Source: OMG group bacterium | Lineage (GTDB): Bacteria > Pseudomonadota > Gammaproteobacteria > Pseudomonadales > Azotimanducaceae | Assembly (NCBI GenBank): GCA_012267385.1 | Contig: JAAXGW010000039.1 | Location: 7,264-71,263, forward strand | Direction: 5' to 3' | DNA: 64,000 nucleotides | In this document: piece by piece, positions 1 to 8,562 of the stretch | How positions within the stretch are numbered: the stretch's first letter is position 1 | Layout: every line of letters begins with the position of its first letter | Position numbers and translations under genes: made by a program | The notes under the pieces: generated by a model | Told to the model about the DNA's origin: nothing | The model's database searches: none | What the model saw: only the letters and a program-made list of their open reading frames with translations

Positions 1-479
1 GTAGTGTTTTCTTGCCATAATATGGACTCCTCATTATTTTTTAACTATAGGTGTCCATCAAATTGAGGTAACTTCTTCACTAAACCCCTCTTAGCCCCGT
101 GTACCACATCACACCACTATCATAGTGCTATAGTGGTACATCCCTATTTGTGTAGAAAAGTATATAAGTCCCTTTTAATGCATCCAAGTGGTTCTCAGAC
201 GTGAACCCTTGAAGAAGTAACTTTCGCATCATCAGTTCAATTTCTATCGCGTACTTACTACCGATTCGGCAGACTATGGCAACAAATCAAAAACCGAAAT
301 AAGACTCGATTTCGAGGTCAACAGAGAAAGATCTTTCCTCCTAACTCAGTATTTGATGCTTGAAGCGTTTGGAACACTCTGGATTCCGCTCACAAAAAAG
401 TGGTGTGTCGATACCTACGAATCGGAGGTAGTGCATTCTAGTTCTTGATTGTAGTGTTCCTAGTAGTGTAAGACATTTG
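1..479. other. Gene-free stretch at the window edge
   Basis: No open frame here has recognisable protein content on either strand. Short frames exist but have no ribosome binding site and no family resemblance. The visible structure is a nested inverted repeat at 101-139, listed separately. The minus-strand methyltransferase gene stops at 480, so this stretch lies downstream of it and could carry its terminator. A gene cut by the window edge cannot be excluded for the first tens of bases. Confidence 0.6.
101..139. repeat. Nested inverted repeat, possible terminator or regulatory hairpin
   Basis: GTACCAC at 101-107 is the reverse complement of GTGGTAC at 133-139. Inside it CCACTAT at 114-120 pairs with ATAGTGG at 130-136, and CACTAT/ATAGTG forms a third palindrome around 115-127. 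The stems share bases, so they are alternatives rather than one continuous helix. There is no clear T-run on either side, so a classic intrinsic terminator is not assured. Confidence 0.4.
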
Positions 480-1259
480 TCAGTCCGTAGATTGCTCATC
501 TCCAGCTAGGTGGCAGTCATCTACCGCTCCGTGTTGAACTAAATAAATTGCACCGACTGATTCTGCACTGAGACACATCATTCGTTGTTCTTCGTCTGAA
601 GCTATTTCGTGCATGGTGATCGGTACGACGTTGAAACCTTTTTGTACCAACTTCTCAGTAAAGTCTGAGCCGTAGATTCGTACAAAGTCTGCCGGGGCTG
701 CCTCGTCTCCACCGGCGTGAAACTCTCGTGTCGATGCACCACGACAGGGGACATTTACTATCGCCCATCCGTTGCTAGACAAAACTCGCGAAATTTCTGC
801 TAAGGCTTTATCGTCGTCCTCCACTGCTTGTAATACATGACTGCAATACACGACCTCGAACGATTGATCAGAAAACGGGAGTGCTTGTATATCAAACTGA
901 ATCAACACATCGTTTCTGACTAAGTCTCCGCTTACATACTGTTGTGTTGCGAGTTCTAGTAAATTAGGAACGACGCATGGTTCTGGCGCGATATGCAGTA
1001 AGCGGCACTGCTTGCGGCGGAGAACTTCCTTTTTTTCGGCGAAGAACAAGTGCATGACACGATCTCTCTCTCGTCCGGCACACTTCGGGCACACGGAATT
1101 AGGTCGTTTGTACTTGGATCTACCAGCAGGTTTAAATTTTCGAAACGTCTGATCACAAATGGGACAATAAACACTCTTTCCGGCATACAAGATGTGCGCA
1201 TATTTCCTCCTAAGATTTCGAAATTTACGTTCTAGTGCAAGAAGAAAACGAATTTTCAA
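480..1259 (-). CDS. Zinc-ribbon class I SAM-dependent methyltransferase
   Basis: 259 residues with a TTG start that overlaps the stop of the upstream yrbL-like gene by four bases, so the two are probably translationally coupled. The N-terminus has two cysteine pairs, CPIC (C32, C35) and CPKC (C57, C60), followed by AGRERDR; this is a zinc-ribbon module known in front of some methyltransferase domains. Residues about 90-175 look like a type-11 methyltransferase fold, including LPFSDQSFEVVYCSHVLQ and an ISRVLSSNGWAIVNVP strand. The substrate is unknown. Such proteins often sit near glycan genes, and the kinase-fold neighbour fits a small modification unit, but that is inference. Confidence 0.75.
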   Translation of the reverse strand: MKIRFLLALERKFRNLRRKYAHILYAGKSVYCPICDQTFRKFKPAGRSKYKRPNSVCPKCAGRERDRVMHLFFAEKKEVLRRKQCRLLHIAPEPCVVPNLLELATQQYVSGDLVRNDVLIQFDIQALPFSDQSFEVVYCSHVLQAVEDDDKALAEISRVLSSNGWAIVNVPCRGASTREFHAGGDEAAPADFVRIYGSDFTEKLVQKGFNVVPITMHEIASDEEQRMMCLSAESVGAIYLVQHGAVDDCHLAGDEQSTD

Positions 1260-1927
1260 TGTTTTACTCGCAAACTTTCGACTCGATGGTTGAATTTGGA
1301 AATCTTACGGTCGATTTTTCTGCGAGCAAAGGAACGAAACCAAGTGGATACTGGAATCCATTCACTATTACCTAAACCATCGACAATCATGAGCCGGCAG
1401 TGTTGCAATGAGTCGCGGACCACGATGATGTTGTGCGGTAATAAGTCACGCGTAACAACTAGCTCCTGTCTTAACCACGACTTAAAGTCTGCGATACCTT
1501 TCTCAAGACTGTCATCAATCCCCTCGGGTACTTCTTCCTCTAAATTTCTTGGAAACTCACCATCGAAATTTCGAAAAATCCGAGTTACGATTCCTAATCC
1601 GAGATCAGTTTCCACACTTCCGAAAAACTCTGGGATATGGTGCCACAATGCTTGCGTGTTTCGCGCGAGCAATTGTCTATATGCCACTAACTCTTTCTGC
1701 TGATCGTCCCAATGTTTCAAGGGTCGTAACTTTTTTATTCCTTTTGTTAGTTGACGACGAGTTTGGGGAGTACGGTCTTTTCGTAACACTTTAATGCACT
1801 TGTTCGAATCATCTGGGTGGACAAAACACAATCGAGTACCACCAATAGCAAAGGGAGTAAGTTGACCCAAATGCACGGTAGCATGTTGTCTAGGGACGCT
1901 TGAGTCGATGAATCCCATGACGGCCAA
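1256..1927 (-). CDS. YrbL-like (PhoP-regulated network) kinase-fold protein
   Basis: 223 residues; starts with TTG at 1927, or with ATG at 1918 if the first three codons are dropped. It resembles the YrbL family: an N-terminal GGTRLCFVHP segment, a lysine-rich region, and a protein-kinase-like catalytic loop (TRDLLPHNIIV) followed by IVDGLGNSEWIPVS. The D-L-L-P-H-N pattern corresponds to the HxDxxxxN loop of phosphotransferase folds. The substrate is not known for the family. It lies between a ferredoxin-NADP reductase and a zinc-ribbon methyltransferase that it overlaps by four bases. Family assignment is fairly secure; activity is inferred. Confidence 0.7.
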   Translation of the reverse strand: MAVMGFIDSSVPRQHATVHLGQLTPFAIGGTRLCFVHPDDSNKCIKVLRKDRTPQTRRQLTKGIKKLRPLKHWDDQQKELVAYRQLLARNTQALWHHIPEFFGSVETDLGLGIVTRIFRNFDGEFPRNLEEEVPEGIDDSLEKGIADFKSWLRQELVVTRDLLPHNIIVVRDSLQHCRLMIVDGLGNSEWIPVSTWFRSFARRKIDRKISKFNHRVESLRVKH

Positions 1928-1948
1928 TTACCAATTAGATAGAGTCAA

Positions 1949-1964
1949 CCAAGGGTTTCCTTGG
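1949..1964. repeat. Short hairpin between FNR and yrbL-like genes
   Basis: CCAAGG at 1949-1954 and CCTTGG at 1959-1964 form a six-base stem with a GTTT loop in the 44-base gap downstream of the reductase gene. No T-run follows on the minus strand, so it may be an attenuating or mRNA-stabilising hairpin within an operon rather than a full terminator. Confidence 0.3.
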
Positions 1965-1971
1965 GCGGGAC

Positions 1972-3009
1972 TTACACTTGTTCGGGTGGGCTTGCAAGCC
2001 CTAGTCGTCGGTGCATTAGAGGACTGGTAGTGGTATATTGCAAGAATGCTTTTTCTTCGGGAAACAGTCGTTTCTTGATAGCGAACGAAACTAAAGCAGC
2101 TTCGTGGAAACCAGACAGAATGAGTTTTTTCTTACCCGGGTAGTTTGCAATGTCACCGACCGCATAAACTCCCGGAATGTTGGTTTCAAACTTTTCCGTA
2201 TCAGTCTCGATTTGATTCTTGGTAATCTCGAGCCCCCAGTCGGCGATTGGTCCTAACTTTGGTGACAGACCAAAAAAAACTAACAGATGATCGATTGGTA
2301 AAGACACAACATCTCGATCCGGTTTGGTAATGTGAACTTCTTTGAGTTTGCCATTGTCGTTTACTACATTTGTTGCGTTACCCACAAAAAAGTCCATAGC
2401 TTTGTCGGCAACGAGGTCTCGCATACTCTGTACGGACGCTTCAGCTGCGCGAAATTTTTCGCTTCGGTGAATTAACGTTAGTGAAGATGCGACATCTACT
2501 AACTCTAGAGCCCAATCCAGCGCCGAATCCCCTCCACCAAGGATGACGAGTCGCTTACCTGCGAATTGAGACTTATCGGTAATTCGATAATGAAGGAAAT
2601 CGGAACTGACTTCCTCTGCACCTTTAGCTCTAAGCGGCATGGCTTGAAAAGAGCCCACACCGCCAGCAATCACAATTGACTTCGTTTGGAACACTGTCCC
2701 CTTAGACGTCTCAACCTTAAAAGTATGCGGGTCTGTCGATTGAATTTGAACTACTTGTTGGTCAAGATGAAAAGTGGCCTCAAATGGTTGTATTTGCTCA
2801 CGAAGTCGACTAACTAGTTCTTCAGCATTACATACAGGGATTGCGGGTATGTCATAAATAGGCTTATCTGGGTATAGAGCGGTACACTGCCCACCAATTT
2901 CAGGTAATGCATCAACTATGTGAGCTTTTATCCCCTGCAATCCCAATTCGAAGACTTGGAAAAGACCACAGGGTCCAGCACCAACGATTAAAGACTCTGT
3001 ATCAATCAT
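1972..3009 (-). CDS. Ferredoxin/flavodoxin-NADP reductase, thioredoxin-reductase-like type
   Basis: 345 residues, typical for the type-2 (TrxR-like) ferredoxin--NADP+ reductases. An FAD-binding GAGPCG motif lies at residues 10-15 and PEIGGQCTALYP at about 36-47. A second dinucleotide-binding motif (LVILGGGDSALDWALEL) lies mid-protein, and GVYAVGDIANYPGKKKL near the C-terminus contacts FAD. There is no CxxC redox pair, which separates it from true thioredoxin reductases. It should move electrons between NADPH and ferredoxin or flavodoxin in the cytoplasm. It follows gatB on the same strand after 47 bases and may be co-transcribed with it. Confidence 0.85.
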   Translation of the reverse strand: MIDTESLIVGAGPCGLFQVFELGLQGIKAHIVDALPEIGGQCTALYPDKPIYDIPAIPVCNAEELVSRLREQIQPFEATFHLDQQVVQIQSTDPHTFKVETSKGTVFQTKSIVIAGGVGSFQAMPLRAKGAEEVSSDFLHYRITDKSQFAGKRLVILGGGDSALDWALELVDVASSLTLIHRSEKFRAAEASVQSMRDLVADKAMDFFVGNATNVVNDNGKLKEVHITKPDRDVVSLPIDHLLVFFGLSPKLGPIADWGLEITKNQIETDTEKFETNIPGVYAVGDIANYPGKKKLILSGFHEAALVSFAIKKRLFPEEKAFLQYTTTSPLMHRRLGLASPPEQV

Positions 3010-3056
3010 AGGCGTTTTTTTCCTTAAAGTATTGTACGATTTGGGGCTTGCTCAAT

Positions 3057-4541
3057 TTAGTCGTCATTCTCAGAAGAATTGTGCTTATCTTTCTTTGACA
3101 CGAGCCTTTCCAAGGCTTGTCGCACCAACTGTGGATTAGCTTTACCGTGTGATAGTTTCATGACCTGTCCTATGAAGTACTCGTAGAGCTTCTCTTCGCC
3201 GTTTAATAACTTAGAAATTAGCTCTTTATTTTCTTCGACAACTCTTGTAGCCCAGTGTGAGATCTGATCGCTATCAGAAATCTGAGTTATATCGTGTGTC
3301 TTGATGATCTGGTCGAGATCCTGATTAGTTCCCCAGAGTCTTCCGACTAATTCCTTAGCCGCGTTGAAAGACAATGTACCGCCTTTTACTCGTTCAATGA
3401 GTTGAGAAAGTTGTCTCGCAGAGATAGGTATGTCGTGTGCTCGATACTGCTTTCTCTTGCGAGTCGCAATCACTTCTCCGAGAATCCAGTTCGCTGTTGC
3501 TTGCGGGTCTTTGCATGACTTTACGGTAGCTTCAAATAGTTCCGCAAGAGGTTTTTCGAGCGTGAGTCGATACGCTTTGTCTGGTGTTAAATTAAAGTTT
3601 CTTACAAATCTGTCTCTCACGTTTGCGGGTAATTCCGGCATACTAGTTTTAATTTCTGAAATAGTCGTTTCAGAGATCGGTATCGGAGGTAGGTCAGGAT
3701 CAGGAAAATAGCGATATTCTCTTTGTTGTTCTTTCTTTCGTATCGATTTAGTGGTTCCAGACATTGGGTCGTACGATCTTGTTTCACGTCGCACTGATGC
3801 GCCAGAGGACAATACATTGTCTTGTCGTTCAATTTCATACCGCAAAGCGTTTTTCAAGAATTTGAAAGAATTGAGATTCTTCAGTTCACAAGCTGTACCA
3901 AAGCTATTGTTTCCTTGGGATCGCAAGGATACGTTTGCGTCGCACCGTATCGCTCCTTCATAGAGGTTTCCAGAACCCAAGCCGAGCCAAATTACGAGAG
4001 CGTGAAGCTGCCGTAGAAACATTGCTGCCTCCGATGGAGTACGTAGGTCTGGTTCGGTAACGATTTCTAGTAACGGCGTACCCGCACGATTGAAATCAAG
4101 GACTGTTGAGTCAGGTAACCGATCGTGTATCGACTTCCCTGCATCCTCTTCAAGATGGGCTCGACGGATTCTAACCGCTTTGGTGTGACCGTCTTCAAAC
4201 CACAAGCTGAACACACCGGAACCGACGATCGGTTGGGAGTACTGACTGATTTGATAGCCCTTCGGAAGGTCAGGATAAAAATAGTGCTTACGTTCGAATG
4301 AGCAAACTCTCGCAAGCGAACCGTCGATCGCCGCCCCAAATCTAATAGCGTGTGTTAACGCTGCTTGATTTAAGACTGGTAATGTTCCTGGGTACGCTAA
4401 GTCAACAAGATTGGCATGCTGATTAGGAGCTGCCGATACGTCTCCATTTCGCGTTCGCGAAAACAATTTAGTTCGAGTATTGAGTTGCACATGGACTTCG
4501 AGACCGATTACGGCTTCCCAGTTGGAATCCATGTTGCTCAT
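3057..4541 (-). CDS. gatB: Aspartyl/glutamyl-tRNA amidotransferase subunit B
   Basis: 494 residues, the usual length. The N-terminal GatB domain starts EAVIGLEVHVQLNT; the helical tRNA-recognition (YqeY-like) tail ends with GQVMKLSHGKANPQLV. With GatA and GatC it converts misacylated Glu-tRNA(Gln), and Asp-tRNA(Asn) where relevant, to the correct aminoacyl-tRNA; GatB carries the kinase/transamidation site and binds the tRNA. The ATG overlaps the gatA stop as ATGA, so the two are co-translated. Its presence suggests that this organism may lack a direct glutaminyl- or asparaginyl-tRNA synthetase; those genes are not in the window. Confidence 0.95.
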   Translation of the reverse strand: MSNMDSNWEAVIGLEVHVQLNTRTKLFSRTRNGDVSAAPNQHANLVDLAYPGTLPVLNQAALTHAIRFGAAIDGSLARVCSFERKHYFYPDLPKGYQISQYSQPIVGSGVFSLWFEDGHTKAVRIRRAHLEEDAGKSIHDRLPDSTVLDFNRAGTPLLEIVTEPDLRTPSEAAMFLRQLHALVIWLGLGSGNLYEGAIRCDANVSLRSQGNNSFGTACELKNLNSFKFLKNALRYEIERQDNVLSSGASVRRETRSYDPMSGTTKSIRKKEQQREYRYFPDPDLPPIPISETTISEIKTSMPELPANVRDRFVRNFNLTPDKAYRLTLEKPLAELFEATVKSCKDPQATANWILGEVIATRKRKQYRAHDIPISARQLSQLIERVKGGTLSFNAAKELVGRLWGTNQDLDQIIKTHDITQISDSDQISHWATRVVEENKELISKLLNGEEKLYEYFIGQVMKLSHGKANPQLVRQALERLVSKKDKHNSSENDD

Positions 4542-5971
4542 AACCTAGGTCGTTGGAGATGCCACGATGTTTCATTCTGGAAACGATATGCGACGTCGAG
4601 TATTAGTTCATCGCCGTATTGTGGTCCGATAAATTGCATACCGATCGGCAATCCATTCACCAGCCCACAAGGTATGCTGATTGCGGGCAAACCGCACAAA
4701 TTAACTGGGACAGTAAATCGGTCCTGCCGGTACATGTCTGTTGAGTCAAGTTGTTCATCAAGTCGAAAGGCTGTCGATGGCGCGGAAGGTGCTAGTACGA
4801 CGTCCACCTTCTGAAAAAGCTCTTGATAGAGTTCGTACACCATGCGACGCAGTTTTTGAGCTTTCTGAACATAGTTCTCCGGAGAATTGTTGGATAGAAA
4901 GTAAGTTCCGGCTAGCAAGCGACGTTTCACTTCATCTCCGAAACCTTGACTCCTCGTGTTTTCGTATAACTCTTGAATCGACGATGGTGACTTCGTTCTA
5001 GTGCCATAGCGGATACCGTCAAAACGGGCAAGGTTCGAAGACGCTTCCGCACATGAAATGATGTAATAACTAGAAAGCGCTAAATCTTGGTCAAATACTT
5101 CGACATCTTCGAACTTATTCCCAAGCCGCTCTAGTGTCTCTCGAGATGCTTCGATACGTGCTATGATGTCGGAATCAAGATCGTTCAATAGGGAAGCTGA
5201 ATATCCAATAGTCAAAGGGTGCTTTACGGATACTCTCTTATTGCTCCTTGACGATTCACTTGTTGCGTCTCGAGGATCGTGCCCCTGCATTATTTGAAAC
5301 ATGGTGGATGCATCTTGTGCGGTACGGGTGAGCGTACCCGCCTGATCTAGGCTCGAAGCGAACGCGATCATGCCATATCGCGACAAGCGACCATACGTCG
5401 GTTTGAAGCCGGTGACACCGCAGAACGAAGCTGGTTGACGAATTGAACCACCAGTATCGGAACCGGTAGCTACCGGAACAAAACCTGCAGCAACGGCAGC
5501 TGCTGACCCCCCTGAAGAACCTCCAGGGACTCTGCTTAAATCCCAAGGGTTTCGGACTGGCCCCCAAGCACTCGTTTGATTGCTGGTTCCCATAGCAAAC
5601 TCGTCCATGTTGGTTTTACCAAAGTAGATGCCACCCTCTACAGAGATATTTTTAACAATTGTTGCATCATAGGGCGCGATGAATGTACTTAGTAATTTTG
5701 AACAGCACGAAGTTTGTTGTCCTTGGACGCAGAAATTGTCTTTGTGTGCGACCGGTATGCCGGTTAGTTGTCCGTTGATGCCTTGATCTATAGTCTTGTC
5801 CGCTCTCCTAGCTTCGGCTAGCACGTTCTCTGGCTCGATGGAGACGAAACTGTTTGTCTTTTGGTCAAACTGCGCGATTCGATCAAGAAAATATCGGCAC
5901 AACTCCTCTGCAGTAATCTGTTTGCTCTCTAGCAATTGTCGTAATTGCTTGAGGGATTGGTATGGATCCAC
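4538..5971 (-). CDS. gatA: Aspartyl/glutamyl-tRNA amidotransferase subunit A (glutaminase)
   Basis: 477 residues, amidase-signature family. The Ser-cisSer-Lys triad is visible: K77 in AHKDNF, S152 in GGSSGGS, and the nucleophile S176 in GSDTGGSIRQP. It hydrolyses glutamine and passes ammonia through a tunnel to GatB. The GTG start shares one base with the gatC stop (TAGTG), and the gene overlaps gatB by four bases, so gatC-gatA-gatB is one tightly coupled unit divergent from mreB, an arrangement also known in Pseudomonas. Confidence 0.96.
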   Translation of the reverse strand: MDPYQSLKQLRQLLESKQITAEELCRYFLDRIAQFDQKTNSFVSIEPENVLAEARRADKTIDQGINGQLTGIPVAHKDNFCVQGQQTSCCSKLLSTFIAPYDATIVKNISVEGGIYFGKTNMDEFAMGTSNQTSAWGPVRNPWDLSRVPGGSSGGSAAAVAAGFVPVATGSDTGGSIRQPASFCGVTGFKPTYGRLSRYGMIAFASSLDQAGTLTRTAQDASTMFQIMQGHDPRDATSESSRSNKRVSVKHPLTIGYSASLLNDLDSDIIARIEASRETLERLGNKFEDVEVFDQDLALSSYYIISCAEASSNLARFDGIRYGTRTKSPSSIQELYENTRSQGFGDEVKRRLLAGTYFLSNNSPENYVQKAQKLRRMVYELYQELFQKVDVVLAPSAPSTAFRLDEQLDSTDMYRQDRFTVPVNLCGLPAISIPCGLVNGLPIGMQFIGPQYGDELILDVAYRFQNETSWHLQRPRL

Positions 5972-6255
5972 TAAGGCTCGATTACTTTTGGTACAACATA
6001 GAAGTCGTCAGTTTTCTCAATGGATTCAGATTGTGTCAAGTTTTCATGTCCTGACGTTTCCGGTTCATCCAACATCCTCAAATATCCAATATTGATTGGG
6101 TGGACTAGGGGTTCGATTCCGTCCGTGGATACAGAGTGTACCTGGTCCACATACTCCAAGATTAGTTTTAAATCGGCGACCATTCTCTCTTTCTCTGCGT
6201 CATTCAATATGAAAGCACAGTGAGAGCAGAGTTCATTTAGTATCTTTGAATTCAA
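5971..6255 (-). CDS. gatC: Aspartyl/glutamyl-tRNA amidotransferase subunit C
   Basis: 94 residues, standard size for the small subunit that clamps GatA to GatB. The family pattern is visible: an N-terminal helical region with LNDAEKERMVADLKLILEYV, then VDQVHSVSTDGIEPLVHP, and a C-terminal DDFYVVPKVIEP tail. First gene of the gatCAB unit, with its promoter presumably in the 336-base divergent gap shared with mreB. Confidence 0.93.
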   Translation of the reverse strand: MNSKILNELCSHCAFILNDAEKERMVADLKLILEYVDQVHSVSTDGIEPLVHPINIGYLRMLDEPETSGHENLTQSESIEKTDDFYVVPKVIEP

Positions 6256-6591
6256 TGTAGCCTAAGTTGCTAAACGGACGACGAATTTAAACCAAGTAAT
6301 CGAATTTCGAGGGAAACTGAACAACGTAATGAGACGCGATGATATTTTTTTCGTAATTGTGCGATGTTTTGGCTCTATCTGTATGGAATTATTGCATTAC
6401 GCGAACTAACATATTGCAACTGACAGAGTTTCTTTTATGATACTAACCTGACCTAACCGTCCACCAAGTATCTCGCGCAAATACACATCGTCAATTTCTG
6501 CCCGGACGAGCTGACTACAGGTTCCCTAGACGTCCCTTTGCGCGTTTACACCATCTCGTAAATTAAAACGACTAGAAGAAAGTAGCAAATT
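6256..6591. other. Divergent intergenic region gatC / mreB
   Basis: 336 bases with no convincing reading frame. It must hold promoters for both gatCAB (leftward) and mreB (rightward). A plausible rightward promoter is listed at 6414-6441. For the leftward direction AT-rich blocks are present around 6280-6350, but no pair of boxes is good enough to call. A weak AGAAGAAAG ribosome binding region precedes the mreB ATG. Confidence 0.6.
6414..6441 (+). promoter_or_regulatory. Candidate sigma-70 promoter for mreB
   Basis: TTGCAA at 6414-6419 (four of six consensus -35 bases) and TATGAT at 6436-6441 (five of six consensus -10 bases) are separated by 16 bases. Transcription would start near 6448, leaving a leader of about 145 bases before the mreB ATG at 6592. 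This is a pattern match by eye; no experimental signal is visible. Confidence 0.4.
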
Positions 6592-7614
6592 ATGTTGAAA
6601 ACCATCCGCGGTCTATTCTCCCCCGATATGTCTATCGATTTAGGGACGGCGAACACATTGATATTTGTCAAAAATAAAGGGGTGGTTCTCGACGAACCTT
6701 CGGTAGTAGCTACTCGCGTAAACGACAACTCAATAGTCGCGTTAGGGAAGAAAGCTAGAACAATGCTGGGTAGGACCCCTGACGCGATTCTGGTCACACG
6801 GCCGATGAAAGATGGGCACATCGCGGATTTTCGAGCCACAAGCAAGATGTTGCGGTACTTTATGGAACGTGCGACTGGTAACAAGTTTTTTTCCGGGAGC
6901 CCTAGGGTGTTGGTATGCATGCCATGTAAATCTACTGAAGTTGAAAAGAAAGCAATCAAAGACACGGTACTTGGTGCGGGTGCACGCGAGGTATTTCTCA
7001 TTGAAGAGCCATTAGCTGCGGCAGTCGGTGCCGAACTCAACATTCAAGATGCTACCGGTTCAATGGTTGTTGACATCGGTGGTGGAACGACGGACATTGC
7101 GATCATTGCCTTAAACGGCATTGTTGTGTCCGAGAGCATTCGCGTTGGTGGTGATGAGTTCAACAATGCCGTGATCCAATACGTTCGTCGGAAGGAGGGA
7201 TGCGTTATTGGGGAAACAACGGCCGAACAAATCAAGATTCAAATCGGCACTGCCATATCCGTAGATGAAGTGCAGGAGGTAACTGTGATCGGGCACGACC
7301 TAGCTCAGGGCATCCCTCGTACCTTTCGCCTCAACAGCGACGACATGGTTGAAGCGCTCTATTCGTCAGCTACAACGAAAGTTGTAGGTGCTGTGTTGTC
7401 CGTATTACAAAAATGCCCGCCAGAACTGGCGGCCGATATCGCGAATAGCGGTATCATGTTAACCGGAGGTGGAGCTCTACTGAATGGCTTAGATGAGTTG
7501 TTGAAACGAGAAACAGGCATGCCGGTGTTGGTGGCCGATGAACCCTTGTTCTGTGTCGCGAAAGGTTGTGGTCAGATTCTTGAATTTGACTACTTAGACA
7601 GTTTGGTTATTTGA
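6592..7614 (+). CDS. mreB: Rod-shape-determining protein MreB (bacterial actin)
   Basis: 340 residues, close to the usual 345. The phosphate-1 loop (MSIDLGTANTLIF) is near the N-terminus and the phosphate-2 segment MVVDIGGGTTDIA is mid-protein. The nucleotide-binding signature IMLTGGGALLNGLDELL lies near the C-terminus. It polymerises on the inner membrane and positions the elongation machinery of the wall with MreC and MreD. First gene of the rightward mre unit; a 108-base gap separates it from mreC, so mreB may be expressed in excess of the downstream genes. Confidence 0.97.
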   Translation: MLKTIRGLFSPDMSIDLGTANTLIFVKNKGVVLDEPSVVATRVNDNSIVALGKKARTMLGRTPDAILVTRPMKDGHIADFRATSKMLRYFMERATGNKFFSGSPRVLVCMPCKSTEVEKKAIKDTVLGAGAREVFLIEEPLAAAVGAELNIQDATGSMVVDIGGGTTDIAIIALNGIVVSESIRVGGDEFNNAVIQYVRRKEGCVIGETTAEQIKIQIGTAISVDEVQEVTVIGHDLAQGIPRTFRLNSDDMVEALYSSATTKVVGAVLSVLQKCPPELAADIANSGIMLTGGGALLNGLDELLKRETGMPVLVADEPLFCVAKGCGQILEFDYLDSLVI

Positions 7615-7722
7615 TTTTCTAGTCCCATTTTCTGTCATTGAGTTGGGCTGAATAAATACCGAAAGTAAAACAACAAGATTTAAGCGAATTCGACGATGCC
7701 AATTGGGTGGTTCCTCACGTAA

Positions 7723-8562
7723 ATGTCCGCCGCGCCTCAAACGTCGAGTGTCCACACGTTGTTGGTACTTTGCCTTATTTGCGTACTCTCTATTTGCTTA
7801 GAGTACTTTACCAACGTCGTTAATCATCCACGTCAATTCATTACTTGGGTAACTCTTGGAGTACAACGCGTCGCGAATGGATACGAGGATGTTCTCAGGT
7901 TCTCGAGAAGTTATTTAAGCAACCGCAACGAACTCTTAGATCGTATTGCGGAGTTAGAAGTTGAGAATGAGCAAATATCCGCACTCAATTCTCAGCTTCG
8001 CGCATTGGAAACATCTAACGTCGAGCTACGCGAAGTACTTGGTTTTCGAATACGTGAACCGACGCTCTCCTATGTGATTGCCGAATTGGCTGCTCCTTTA
8101 GTTTCTCCCGCGAGGGATGAAGTGACTTTAAACAGGGGCCTAGCCCACGGAATAGAAGAGGGCTCTGCAGTGCTCGATGCTTCAGGAGTCTTTGGTCAAG
8201 TGGTTGAAGTGCTCCCCTATACAAGTAGAGTATTGATGGTCACGGATAAGCGCATCGCAGTGCCGGTACGCGTGGAACGATCTGGACTCCATGCCGTACT
8301 CACCGGTGTAGGAGATTCGAGACATCTCACTCTTGAACACGTTGAAGTGACCGCTGACGTAGAAGAAGGTGATTTGTTGATCACTTCTGGTTTAGGAGGT
8401 ACATTTCCTTACGGTTATCCAGTGGGCGAAGTGACTGTACTCGCGTTTGACGAAGTTGGTGTTGAACGACGCGTGACCATCGAACCGCGCGCGGAACTTA
8501 ATCGCCGACGTTATATTCTGATTCTCACTGGAGCATCGTATTCTGAAACTCCCGCGGAATAA
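7723..8562 (+). CDS. mreC: Rod-shape-determining protein MreC
   Basis: 279 residues. One N-terminal membrane helix (LLVLCLICVLSICLEYF), then a coiled-coil with repeated leucines and glutamates (LLDRIAELEVENEQISALN), then the periplasmic beta domain. In that domain GLAHGIEEGSAVLDASGVFG and DLLITSGLGGTFPYGYPVG match the family. It scaffolds the elongasome and activates PBP2. The ATG at 7723 is the first in-frame start after the upstream stop. Its 3' end probably overlaps the true start of mreD. Confidence 0.94.
   Translation: MSAAPQTSSVHTLLVLCLICVLSICLEYFTNVVNHPRQFITWVTLGVQRVANGYEDVLRFSRSYLSNRNELLDRIAELEVENEQISALNSQLRALETSNVELREVLGFRIREPTLSYVIAELAAPLVSPARDEVTLNRGLAHGIEEGSAVLDASGVFGQVVEVLPYTSRVLMVTDKRIAVPVRVERSGLHAVLTGVGDSRHLTLEHVEVTADVEEGDLLITSGLGGTFPYGYPVGEVTVLAFDEVGVERRVTIEPRAELNRRRYILILTGASYSETPAE

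Noticed and set aside
6105..6120. GGTTCGATTCC, a typical tRNA T-loop motif, in the gatC region
   Set aside because: It lies inside gatC and encodes conserved residues (IEPLVHP) on the minus strand; no acceptor stem or anticodon arm surrounds it.
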